This document shows positions 38,601 to 50,235 of a DNA stretch of 64,000 nt, piece after piece (the first letter of the stretch is position 1; every line of letters begins with the position of its first letter). Location: NCBI GenBank assembly GCA_036874045.1, contig CM072345.1, forward strand, positions 11,828,501-11,892,500, in the 5' to 3' direction. The stretch comes from Cymodocea nodosa. Lineage: Eukaryota > Streptophyta > Magnoliopsida > Alismatales > Cymodoceaceae. The notes under the pieces were generated by a model that saw only the letters and a program-made list of their open reading frames with translations, did not search any database and was not told the origin of the DNA. The translations under genes and the position numbers were made by a program.

Positions 38601-40845
38601 ATAAAAACCTGGATAAGAAATTAAACTCGAATCCAATGCTACTACTTGAAAAGCAAAAACCAACAAGTAACAATCAAGAACTTCAAAAGTGTATCAAGGG
38701 ATTGGACTTAAATTTGAATTTCAACAGCACCAAAAAAATCTATGCAGAAAGATTTAATGATGATATATCAGGCAAACCATTTTCTAACTTAAACTTTATG
38801 GCAAGACATTTGGGAGTCTACAAGCTCTCTCATAATACAAAAATACAATTTGAGATTCGTGTATAACTTATTTAGTAACTTGTGCATGCTTACTAAGGAT
38901 CCATCTAGGGGGGCTTTGAACGATACGAGGAAGTTGGGCATGCCAACACCCATCCATATGTTAATATATTGGATGTGTTGTTAATTTCTAAGATCTATGA
39001 TCTATGTGAGATCCAAATTTAAATAAAACTCCAACCCCTCCAAAAGAATGCAAGGTTGGTAATAGCCCTAGAACACTATTCTTGTCATGTCTCCCTTTCT
39101 TCTAGTCACATATCTGATAAATCTCCTTCCCTTGACAAAATCGTCCTACCACCATTCTGGTGTTTTGAACCACTCAAACATTATTTTCTAATTTCAGAAA
39201 ACTCCTTTTCTTCTCTTCTCCTGAATATGTGTACATACAGCAATTTGAACAACTATATCAACTGATAGTTGCAATGATAATAAAATAACTTTTGGCAAAC
39301 CAAGGCATCTGAAAGTTGGAAACCTCAGGTTTTTCTTGTGGGAAACTTTAATCAAAATCCTGAAAATAATTACCATATAGAGTGGAGGTTTTAAGTGTTA
39401 CAACAATAAAGACATCAACAAGATACATGGAGGACAACTACTTTCTATTTGATAAGATTTGCAAGAGAAAAATTTCTACTCCATCATTACGTTCTAGATT
39501 TATCCTCAAATTTTCCAAGTAACAAGTGTAAGGTGTGAACAAGGAAGACGGTGATAAAACCATCACATCCACTATAAATATGCCTTTCAATTTTTATTTT
39601 CAAATGGCACTTAAAAGGATGGTCTTATCCTGCTCAAAATCATGTTAACAGGAGTACCGGGAAGGAGAATTGGTGCCTTGATGTAGGCAAAAATACCACT
39701 CAAACTACCAGATCTTTATTTCAGTTGCTACTTTCAGTTCAACAATCACCTTTAACTTATAAGATCTTAATCATATCAGAGATTTTCACCTCTTTCACAT
39801 GTCAACCGCATCTGCACCCCCCCAGTCTGGAGTTGGCGCTAATCCTATAACCAACTCAACATTGGAACGAGTTGATGAGTTATGGAATACCAGTGTCATG
39901 AGTGTTCTTTCATTAGTTATTACATATAAGGAACATCATCAAAAGAATCAAAATTCTTCCAATCCTCCAACTCTAAGAGTCTGTGGTATAACGATCTGAG
40001 TACACATATACAAACTGTACAGACATCCACAATGCATCCTTCCAACAAATACATAGCTTCCAACCCACTACTTTCCAAGTGAACCAGGTATCAAACTTGG
40101 CATACTGGCGTAAGGAAGACACAAGATTCAACTTCCAATCTGCCACTACGGACTATGGTGGCCAGGTATGATAACACGTAATTCTTGAAAGGATAGAAAC
40201 CGATCTAGAACTTAGCCAACTTTCCACTAATTAAGCTTGGAACTCAGTAACTGCACTTCTGCCCTTCTTCATGCCACAGTGAAGGGCAACTTTACTTGGA
40301 AAACCGTGAATTAGCATTATGAGTCTTCAGCAGCCGACACTTTTATGATTTCCCTTCCTCTGCACATATCAGATACATAAAAAAGTTGCGTGCTTTGCCA
40401 ATCAACTGCAGTTCTGTAAGGCCCTTTCTTTCCACTAATCAAAATCTACGCCCTCAGTATAAATCCAAATCCACATAGATATCCCACTCACGCCACTGTC
40501 AACCAGCCCGCTACCACCGACACTGAGCAGTGACCACCCCTTTCTCTCGCAAGCATCCAGTAGATCAAGATTTTCCGTCGACCAAAAAAGCAATCCTCTT
40601 TAAAAAAAAAAAAAAAACTCGAAACCCCAATCAACGAAAGCAAAGAAAAACCCATAAAACAAAAAAAAAGAAGGAATTTTTGGGAGGAGCACCTGAACTA
40701 CTGCTAGGGCAACGAACTGGTCGAGCTTGAGGGTGAGCTGGTGCCACAGCTTCTTACGGTACAAGTCAGCCAGCGTGTTGTACCATTCGGCGAGCTCCGG
40801 CCGGGCATTGCTCTGCGACTCGAGATACTGGAGCGCTCCCGCCAT
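32677..40845 (-). CDS. RPN9: 26S proteasome lid subunit RPN9 (PSMD13), 6 exons
   Basis: Non-catalytic PCI-domain subunit of the 19S lid. Exons in coding order: 40845-40693, 37915-37469, 35560-35480, 34407-34211, 34067-33968, 32862-32677. They total 1164 nt (387 residues), the usual length, with every junction in frame. The N-terminus has ALQYLESQ and WYNTLADLYRKKLWHQLT. The middle has DLRIEEPILYVK, NMTDIDPSVHASYYW and KSALLYLAY. The PCI/winged-helix part has LLGTKVEWVYHILQAFN, KINILCLMEIIF, LSIEDVEYLLMKSL, IIDQVEGTVYISWVQPR and ends EAETPDLVAS. This order is that of plant RPN9. Start: the ATG directly before the conserved N-terminus. Introns 1 (2.8 kb) and 2 (1.9 kb) show no gene. RPN10 lies about 16 kb away on the other strand. 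Confidence 0.97.
33261..33285. repeat. Perfect short palindrome in RPN9 intron 5
   Basis: Arms TATAGATGAAAA (33261-33272) and TTTTCATCTATA (33274-33285) are exact inverse complements around one base. Related copies of GATGAAAATTTT lie at about 33242 and 33313, making a small cluster of inverted repeats. It could fold as a hairpin in the intron RNA. No function is claimed. Confidence 0.8.
36196..36430. other. Intronic stretch rich in TGGGTCAACT / TTTGACCC-like units
   Basis: Several copies of GGGTCAAYTGAAACCCA, TGACCCATTTAA and related words lie in RPN9 intron 2. This resembles dispersed plant repeats with the same words, possibly decayed DNA-transposon ends. No clear termini or target duplications were found. 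Confidence 0.35.
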
Positions 40846-43392
40846 GGACGACGGATGGGACCACTTTCCTCGACTCCAGCGATAGACGAAGTCGAGACGG
40901 AAGAGGAGACGGGAACCGATGCAGACCTAACCTGGGAAAAGGTCCTAAATTTAGCCCCCAGTGTCTTATTTATCGTCGCCCCGAAGGCGTAGCGATTGTT
41001 TTAAATCGGTGGACTTCGTTACTTAACTTATTCCGACGAACTTATGTACCGCGTGACAGCTTTACGGCATTGCTTTTGTCGGCTGGAACCTGGCTCGGGG
41101 ATTCATGCTCCTCAGGGCCATGTAAATGCTTCGGTTCTGCTGCTTCGCGGGATCACCTTAAGGTCGTTGGTTGTTCGATCTTAATCCGTTGCAATTCAAC
41201 TAATCGGTCGATCTGATCCATCGATGTGTTCAACACAAACTAATTTTTCGAAAAAAAATAAAACATTTTGATCGTCAAAACAGAGTAAATTAAGATAGAT
41301 CGATTAATTAAATCACTTGATTTCATTGCTGGTTTAATCTCTTAACATAGATTGAAGAACACAGAAGCTGAGTAACACGGAATGAAGTAAATATGAAAAA
41401 AAAAGAAAACATTAAAAAAAAATGTTATGTACATAAGTCTCGTTTGTTTAAATATTCTAAACATGATACTGATAATATGGAATGACGCTGTAAGTTAAAA
41501 TCGAAAGAAACAGCGTTTAGAGGGTATAATAAAAAAATATAAGTAATATTTGTTTAACAGATTATGACAATCTATAGAATTTTGAATTTGTCTTTGACTA
41601 AATTTTTGATTAAAAAAAAGTATTATAATTAATATTTGTTGTGTTGTAAATTATTTTTTTATATTATAATCTATATGATACGATATATTATTTGTAAAAA
41701 AAATTATATTTCAAAATCAAAACAAAGTTTAAAAATATTTCAAATATTAGATTTTATACAATTTCATCTTTAAAAAAATCATTATTTCCTCTAAGGAAAT
41801 GATTTTTTTCCTTTCTTTGTAGCTTACATAAAAGACATGTTTATTTGTTTAATGTAATTTATGTGTAATATAATGTAATTGAATTTTAAATTAAATTAAT
41901 TTTTTGTAATTACAAAATTTAAATTTTGATTATAAGAAATTAAGTTTTTTACATCATTCAACTAATTAAAAATGAGTTTAAATGGTAGTAACGATTTTTA
42001 TATGATCTTATAATTAATTTGTATTTGATTGCTAAATATTATAAATTGATTGAATAATAAAATTGATTTTTTTGATTGAATAAAATAATTTAATTAAATA
42101 TTAACCGATGAGCGAAGGGAGTTGCATTAAATTCTTTCTCGATTTTTAAATAATATTTTGTATCGGCGACAAAAAAGTATGCAAAATGTTGAAAATTGAT
42201 AAGCATCAAACTTTTTTTTGTTCCTTTATTTTGAAAAAAAAAAAAAGAATAGAGCGACCAGAACAAGTTGATGTCGACTTCAAAAATTGAATTTAAGTTA
42301 AAACAATTAAAACATGTGTACTAGAATTTACAGAACCAAGCACACATGTGTTTGTTAAATAATAAGTATGTTTAAATCTTGTCACATGTTGAGGCCGAAT
42401 ATATCATTTAAACAAATGGGATCATAGAAAATTTTACTGCACATTTGATTGTGTAAAATTTTTATTAATGCGACCTATATCAATTGTTTTGATTAATAAT
42501 TTATTTTTATCTACGATATATATTACTTTATTTATTACAATTTCAAGAATGATAAAAATATATGAAATGTATTTGTTAAAAATATCACAAACTTGCTTAA
42601 ATAATAATAAATTTTTCAAACAAACTTATTATCTTCTAACAAGAGTTAGGAGCATTACTTAATATGGAAGAACTGGGGGTCACGTTCTCCACCCACTTTT
42701 TTTGTAAAATTATTATAATAACAACTTAATGGTTGAGAAAATTTATTAATCTTTTTAACAAACGGGACCATTATATTTATTAATTATTTATGGTAACGTA
42801 ATTCTAAAGAAAAATAGGATGCACGTGTTAAGTAAAACATCTCTAAATATTCTCTCACAAAATTCTCACGCTCTGTGATTCATTCAACTATTATCTTATT
42901 TTTAATTTAAAAACTCTGGTTGAAGTATAACATTCTTGTCATTTAAAATTATTTTGTAATTTTTCTTCTGCCCCTTGTCTATCCCTGACATAATGCATAT
43001 CTAAATTGTACGTGATTGAAGGGCCTGATATTTAAAGGTGTAATTAATACGATTGTAGAAAATAATGATTGATTATATGCACGTATATATATAGGTATTA
43101 AAAATAAAGACCTTTTTTTGATAATGTTTATATTTTTATCTAAATTTAAATTTAGATTTCATTCTTGAATACCAACGTTTGCAATAGTAGTTAGTAACCC
43201 AAAAAAAATGATTGTAACGGTAGAAATATGCCTTTTTGTAACTCCAAAACTTGTGTACATGGCGAGATAGACATTTACCATGATACCATCATCGTGCCCT
43301 GGCCTCCTGTGGAGGTGTGTTGGGCGATCTCACAGCAGTGATCGGTCGTTGCTCGTCGCTAGTAATCATTGCCCTCTCCCTCTGGCGATTCC
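40846..43392. other. RPN9 5' flank and AT-rich spacer
   Basis: The first ~350 bp (to about 41200) is of mixed composition and holds the RPN9 promoter. From 41250 to 43150 it is extremely AT-rich, with runs of A and T and no recognisable gene or transposon ends. A GC-richer patch lies at 43260-43390, next to the Copia LTR. Confidence 0.55.
40965..40974 (-). promoter_or_regulatory. TATA-like box upstream of RPN9
   Basis: GATAAATAAG on the minus strand lies about 120 bp upstream of the RPN9 ATG at 40845, a plausible distance for a TATA box plus leader. Sequence evidence only. Confidence 0.35.
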
Positions 43393-43647
43393 TGTTAGTA
43401 AATGATCATAAAGACTATTCATAATACAAGACCGAACGTATGACTATTTGGTCGAACATCAAAATGTTCGGTTGGGGAAACCAAAGAGGAGTCGTTAGGG
43501 CAGAGGGAGGTGTGGAGTGTTTTTTTGACTCCCATAAATAGAGGTAGATGGAAGCAGGGAGTATCATCCAAAGAATCTCAAATACAATTCATCACTCACC
43601 TCACCGGAGCCTCAAATACATCGTCGGAATCATTTCTTGTCCCAACA
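43393..43647 (+). repeat. Left LTR of the Copia element, 255 bp
   Basis: Starts TGTTAGTAAATGATCATAAA and ends TTGTCCCAACA. It carries a TATA box, CCATAAATAG, near 43535. The first ~200 bp match 49155-49353 with many substitutions and an insertion near 49200-49255 in the right copy, which shows an old insertion. Confidence 0.82.
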
Positions 43648-43679
43648 GTGATATTAGAGTGAGGTTCGCCATTGCATCA

Positions 43680-43960
43680 CCGCTGCCGCGTCGCCATCGC
43701 TCTGCCGATCCCATCGCCTGCGTGTTGTTTCCTCTTCGTGCAAGCTCTGCTGCCGCACGTTCCACTCCCCAGCCACTCCGACGATCATGCACACACCGTC
43801 CTCTACTCCTCGCGAATCCGACCTCCGCACTGTGCATTCTGTCCGTCATCGCCACTGTGCATGCCGCCCTCTGTCTTCGCGCATCCCTGCCGCCGTGCCG
43901 TCGCCCGCACGACCCATCCGCTTGCCCCCTTTTCTTCAGTGGAGGTTCCATTTTTCTTAA
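43680..43960. other. GC-rich leader between primer site and gag
   Basis: About 280 bp with many CGCC, GCCG and CGAC words lies directly after the primer-binding site, inside an otherwise very AT-rich element. Frames are open on both strands, but no product was recognised. It may be a captured host fragment or an untranslated leader. Confidence 0.65.
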
Positions 43961-46900
43961 CCTGCTCAAGTGTCATATCTTGCCATTATAATATTTACAA
44001 TGATGGCTACTATTAGTCTGATTAAGTCATATCAATATCCTGCCATAATCTACATAAAGTTGCATTGCATTTTTTTAAAATTTGCATCGGTACCTGTTGC
44101 ATTACATAATTACATGGTTAATATTTAATTAATTGCTTTGCTATAATTGCATTATTATAATATTATTGTTATAATGAGCAAGTTTGGAATTTGAATATTT
44201 TTTGAAAAATTAATTGATTAAATTAGTTGTTACTAATTGCAATTTTGTATAGTTACAAATTGCTGAAAATTTATTGATAAATAGGTTCTTTAGAAATTGA
44301 TTACTTGTTGGAAATAATTTTAGAATTTAATTTTTATAAAATTTTGGAATTAATTTTCTTGCTGGAAATTTTAATATTCTTGGTTTATAGCATTGTTTTT
44401 GAAATTTGGAAATTTAAATTTCATTGTAGATTTAAAAATGACCAGTAAACTATTCACAATTTAAATAGCTAAGATAGAAAAATTGAATAGAGTAAATTAT
44501 AAGATGATATACCAAAAAATTAGGCATGCACTGAAATATGATAATATAGAACATATTATTGAATCAAATCCTCTAAAAATAGAAATTGACATTTTAGTAG
44601 TGAAAATTAAAAATGTTGAAAGTGAAAAATAAAAAACAAAAGAGTCAAGAACCTTATGTTTATATTCACGAAGGATTGCTTAATAAAATATTTTGAAATA
44701 TATACTACATCATTTACATTATGAAATGCTTTGAAGGAGAAGTATGATAAAATAAGAGAGATGACAACTCAACTTCTTTTTCAAATGTATAACTCTTGTA
44801 AAATACAAGATGACCAAAATGTAGTGAAACATATCAATAATATGATAATCATAGCCAATGACCTAGCTACTACAAAAACTCTTATACCTGAAAAACTATA
44901 AATAACAATTATATTAAATAACTTATTTAAAAGTTATGATATGATAACTACATCTCTTAAATCTACCCTAATTCAACTTTTTGAACTACCAACTAGGTTG
45001 GATATTGAATAGGAAATCATGGCTATCAAGAGAAAACATGAAATCAATTTGGAAAAATCAAATGCCATTTTTCAAAAGGAGTTGCATGAGAGTCTTATCA
45101 TACTTATGGTCCATTTGGTCACTTTAGGGTAAATTATCCTAATAAGGACAAAAACAAAGATGGGCTCTTAGAACAAATAGCAAAAAACAAAGTATTTGTT
45201 GGAATTGTTGAATGTAATAATGTTGTTATTTCAAATTCAAATGATTGTTAGATAGATTTTAGTGTCATTAGACACATTACTAAAACTAAAAATGTACTAG
45301 AATCTTTTAAAGAATTCAATCCTAGAAAACAACACATCTATCTAGGTAACAACACCTATCTAGATGTGGAAGGTATTGATACCTACCATTTAAATCTGGG
45401 GGATAACATTATGTATTTTATGCATCTAGAATGAGGTATAATCTAATATTGTTGGGCACTCTTGTAAAATATGGTTTGGAAGTATGCTTTTACAATAAAC
45501 ATGTATCCATAAGTAAAGAGAAAAAGGTTTTTGTTATGGGAGATTATGTACCTAAGCATGATTTGTTCAAGATTGCTGTATTTGATGATGAAATAAATGA
45601 AATTGATGTGTCTTCTAATTATTTATTGTGTTATTTAAGGAAATGTGAATTATGACATTTAAGATTGGTTCATGTTAATATGCATAAAATGAAATAAATG
45701 GTGAAAATGAATTTGTTATCTCATTTTAATGACATGAAATTAGATAAGTATCAACATTGCTTAGTTGAAAAAATGATTAAGAAACTATTTAGAGTAGGAC
45801 ATAGATCAGATGAACATTGGGTTTAGTTCATTTTGATGTATGTGGTTCACTTAGAATCAAAACATATATTTAAAAGAAATATTTTATGACTTTTGTAGAT
45901 GATATTTCTATATATACTCATGTTTATCTAATTAGTCATAAAAGTAAAGTTTTAACTTGTTTTAAGAAATACAAGTTGAGGGTAAAAAAATAACTTTTGG
46001 AAGAAATATTAAAGTATTAAGGTTAGATAGAGGTAGGGAATACAATTCCAAGGATTTTGAAGTGTTTTATGAAATGCATGAAATCAATAGACATACAATA
46101 ATACCTTATATTTCACAACAAAATGGTGCAACAAAAAAGAAAAATAAAACTCTTATAAATTTTGTTAGATACGTGCTATCATATTCAAGACTCTCTAAAA
46201 ATTTTTGGAGAGAGGCTTTGCTTACAACAAACCATGTGTTGAATAGAATACTTATTAAATCTATACTTAGTACACGTTATGAATTGTGAGCTAGGTCAAA
46301 GTCTAATTTAGATTATTTGAGGAAATGAGATTTTGTAGTTTATGTATTTATTCCTAGACAATTAAGAGAAAACTTAGATTTTAGAATCTTGAAGTGTACA
46401 TTTATAGGATATTGTGAAAATTTTTTGGTCATAAATTTTTCTATAAAGAAAAGAAAATCATTGAATATAGGGATGCAACTTTTATTGAAAATTTGAAAGA
46501 AAATGAAGAAAATGAAAGTGAAATAGAAACACTACTTATAGTGGGTGATGATTACTTCAATGATATCTCGAAACAACATCCTATGATTGAAGGAGAACAA
46601 AATATAGATGAACCCATGGAAAATGTGGGTGAGGACCAAAATAAACTTATAAATGGGAATGATAGAATAATAGATAAAAATGAACAAACTCAAATAGAAT
46701 TGAACTGGTAGAACCTATTAGCAACAAAAGGAGGACTCAACCTACTTAAATGAATGGTTATTATTTGTATTCTTGTGAGTCTTCATATTTATTAGTAGAT
46801 ACAAAGGAAAATCACATAGAACCTATGAGGTATATAGATGTTGAATCAAAGGAAAAATATTTATGGTTTGAGGCCATGAATGATGAAATTGATTCAATGG

Positions 46901-47642
46901 AAAAGAATAATGTTTGGGAATTGTGTGATTTACTTGATGATGGAAATGTCATATAATGAAAATAGATATTTAAGAAAAAGTTGAAGGTTGATGAGTTTAT
47001 TGATAAATATAAGACTCAATTTGTTGCTAAAAGTTATACACAAAAATCAAGAATTGATTATCAAGAAACTTATTATTCATTCACTAAGTTTGCATCTATA
47101 AGGATTATATTGGCTATTATTGCACATTTAGATTTAAAATTATATCAAATGGATGTAAATACTATATTTTTGAATGATGATTTACAGGAAGAAATTTACA
47201 AGTTATAGTTTAAAAGATTTTAGGCGTAAGGACATGAGAACAAAATGTGCAAATTGAATAAATCAATATATGGTTTTAAACAAACATCCAAATAATGGTA
47301 TCACAAGTTCCATGATGTGATTGTCATAATGAGATTTGTTTCAAACAAATTTGACTATTATGTATATATTAAGAAAAATGAGAACAAGTTTATCGTATTA
47401 TCTTTGTATGTAGATGATATTTTGCTTGTAGAAAATGATACTGACATGTTAAACAACACAAAGAAATAACTTCTTAGCAAAGGTTTGAGATGGACATAAG
47501 AGAAACATCCTATGTTATTGTAATTCAAATCCTTAGAGATCAAAAATCTAAAATATTGAGTATAAATTAGGAAATATACATTCGTACAATGTTGAAATAG
47601 TTTGAAATAGAGAATTACTCATTAGCTTCTACACCATGTGAA

Positions 47643-48322
47643 GGTTTGTGCATACGGAATTGGACGGAAAGGAAAAAAATTTCTATCCAATTCTGCAAGA
47701 GAGCTGTTTGTGCATCTATAGAATTCACCTTTTGAATTCTGTCTATTTAGTAACTCTCAAAATTTATTTTCCGAACTCAAAAGGTTAGAAATCAAATTTC
47801 ATCCCGCTTGTCATCTCTTCTCTTATGTCTCATGCTCATGTGCTTGACTCATAAGAAAGGGAGGTTATAGTAAGATTGTTAGAAAGAGAGAGAGAGAGAG
47901 GGAGGAAGAGAGAGAGAAAGAAAGAGAGGGAGAGGACAGAGGGAGAGGGGAAGAGAGAGAGAGAGGGAGAGAGAGAGAAAGAGGGAGAGAGAGGGAGGGA
48001 GGGAGGGAGGGAGAGGGAGAGAGAGAGAGAGAGAAAGGGAGAGAGAGGAAGAGAGGGAGAGAGGGAGAGGGGGAGAGAGAGAGAGTGAGTGAAAGGGAGA
48101 GAGAGAGAGGGAGAGAGGGTTCTCTCTAATTACTTCAATTTATTTCTTAAAAATTTCATTAAATAAAAATCAATTCTGTTCAATTCTATCATATGCATAA
48201 ATACTTAAATTTTAATTTTCATTAAATTCCTGAACATACATAAACACCTGAATTTTAAATTCTTTTCGTCAAATTCTATAGAATTTAAATTCCGTAGAAT
48301 TCAAAATTTGAGTGTATAAACC
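47643..48322. mobile_element. Putative nested MITE-like insertion
   Basis: The left edge GGTTTGTGCATAC and right edge GTGTATAAACC are imperfect inverse complements. Subterminal GAATTC-type words repeat (TATAGAATTCACC at the left, TCTATAGAATTTAAATTC at the right). Copia reverse-transcriptase homology stops at 47642 and RNase H homology resumes about 48330, so something inserted here. No target duplication was recognised, so the superfamily is open. Confidence 0.55.
47880..48118. repeat. Long GA microsatellite
   Basis: About 240 bp of almost pure A/G on the plus strand, mainly GAGA and GGGA units, inside the nested insertion. Open frames through it encode only Arg/Glu/Gly repeats and are artefacts of composition. 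Confidence 0.95.
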
Positions 48323-49154
48323 TATTTTATATATTTTTGAGAAAATATTAAGTAAGGACCAATATCTTAAAAAGAGGAAAAAACATTTAAAAGCATTTTT
48401 CACTTAAGTGATTAGAAGTTTGATGTACGTTATATTGTGTATTAGATAAGACTTGACATATATTGTAATTATTGTTAGTAGGTATCAATAAGTTATCAAG
48501 AGAATAATAAAATATGTGAAATAAACTTTACACTGTAAATTGATTTATCAAGTAAATGAACTTAAAATGTTTGATTATACAAATATAGATCTAGGTGGTG
48601 ACAGATTATGAGAAGTATACTTTAAGATATGTATTCATCTTTGAATGTACAATTATATATCTAAGGAAGTAAAATGTAAGGATGTATAGTTAAATATACA
48701 TAAGAAGTTGAATATGTTGTTTATAATGTAGTTACATCTCATGTTATTTGGATTAGAAGATTTATAAATAACTTAAATCTTAATTTGATTAATAATTTAA
48801 TAGAAATATATTGTGATAATCAAGTAACAATAAATCTTATATATAGTAATGTAAATATTACAAGAAGACAACATATTAATATATATTATCATTATATTCA
48901 TGATATTATGAAAAGTAATAAAATAAAATTGAGTTATATATACATATATTTGATATGATTACTAATTTTACGATAAAAGAGATTATAATAGAAAAAATCA
49001 TTAAATTTGTAAATTTGACGAGATTAAGGAATATTTCCATAAGTGATGGAAATAAAAAATATTTTCGTAAATATTAAAAATGAAAAATTAAAATATATGT
49101 TTCACGAATAATTAAAGTAGAAGTTAGACATTTCAATACATGAAAAATGGGAGA

Positions 49155-49353
49155 CGTTGGTAAATGGTCGTAAAGACTATTCATAATACAAGGTCGAATG
49201 GACGACCGTTCGGCCGAACATCTGAAATGGCCGATTGTTCGATCAGGCGTCCAAAACGGATGGGAAAACCAAAGAGGAACTGTTAAGGCGGAGGAAGGTG
49301 AGGAGTGTTTTGGCTCCTATAAATAGAAGTGGATAAAAGTAAGAAATATCATC
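49155..49353 (+). repeat. Right LTR of the Copia element, 3' part missing
   Basis: Begins CGTTGGTAAATGGTCGTAAA directly after the polypurine tract; the first T of TG has become C. It matches the left LTR through the TATA box (CCTATAAATAG, about 49315-49326) to ATATCATC, then similarity stops. About 90 bp of the left LTR, the expected R-U5 part, has no counterpart. Confidence 0.78.
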
Positions 49354-50235
49354 GGGCGTTTGTTTTCTCAGGTGTTCGTTCCTACGGTCACACGGGGTTT
49401 TCCCTTTGGCTTGGTGGTCGCCCACTGGATGTCTGTTTTTAGTCTGTTGTAGTAGTATTTAGGTTGGTTGGGTCGGTGTGTTTTCTAGGTAGGCTACCGG
49501 TGCCTCTTTTCCGAGCTGCCCTCCATTCCCTCCTCGTCGCCGGCTCCGCCTCTCCTTGAGGGTCGTGGAGTGGCTGTTGTGCGGCGGTGGAGATTAGTAT
49601 ACGTTGATTTGGGTCGTGGGTTTGGTGGAGTGGCAGTTGTTTCGTTCCCCACCAATCTAGTTTAAGTTCAGACTTGGTTGTTCTGATCGATCGAATGGGT
49701 TTTTCTCCAATCTCTGCCATGCTCTGCATGCCGCTGGCTGTTGCTTGAACCAGAGCTTATTTACAAGTTTTACGCTTCTTTTGAATAAGTTGGCATCACC
49801 AATAAAAAATAAAAAAGGGTCAGCTGCCAACCTGACACTTAACAAAATTGGGCTTATTTATGGGATTGGAATCTCATCCGAGATCACTGTCATCATGCCT
49901 ATTATTTGTATGGTTGTATCCATTCGTCTATCTGTATGGATGGAACTGGATGTGAACCTTTGGGTAAACATGAACAGAATAAAATGTTGATTTAAAAAAA
50001 GAAAGAAAGGGAGAGATACATGTCCCCACAATAAAAAAAGAGTAGGCATCATCGTTGCGTGCCAACTGTCCTTCCCATGTGAGTTACGACCGAGGAATTC
50101 TGGTTTGCCGTGCACCGACCTGACCGATAAGGTCATCGGTCAACTATGCCCTCATCCGCAATTTTGCAGCAAGCCCTTGAGTAATCCCCTCTGTTACACT
50201 GCACCTTCCCCCCCCTGCGCCACAAACGCAATTCT
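49354..50235. other. CTL 5' flank
   Basis: A mixed-composition stretch (49354-49780) follows the broken LTR. It ends in ATCACCAATAAAAAATAAAAAAG at about 49795-49817, which looks like a polyadenylated retro-sequence tail; no retrotransposon protein was recognised. The CTL promoter and leader must lie in 49820-50235, including a C-rich run just before the ATG. Confidence 0.5.

Larger units (their letters stand above)
43393..49353 (+). mobile_element. Decayed Copia-like LTR retrotransposon, ~6 kb
   Basis: The left LTR is followed by a primer-binding-like site, TGATATTAGAGTG at 43649-43661, a degenerate match to the initiator-Met tRNA type. A gag-like frame starts near 44438. Then come protease/integrase-region pieces (45250-46300), reverse transcriptase (46750-47460, with YVDD at 47407-47418) and RNase H pieces (48330-49140), in Copia order. 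A polypurine tract (AAAAATGGGAGA, ending 49154) precedes a partial right LTR. Frameshifts and stops are everywhere, and the protease active-site region no longer shows the usual Asp-Ser-Gly. A nested insertion interrupts it at 47643-48322. The copy is old and cannot be functional. It fills most of the RPN9-CTL spacer. Confidence 0.9.

Noticed and set aside
43548..44016. Overlapping frames in the GC-rich Copia leader
   Set aside because: Open on both strands because of composition and located before gag; no support as a gene.
47876..48088. Arg/Glu/Gly-rich open frame
   Set aside because: It is a translation of the GA microsatellite, not a gene.
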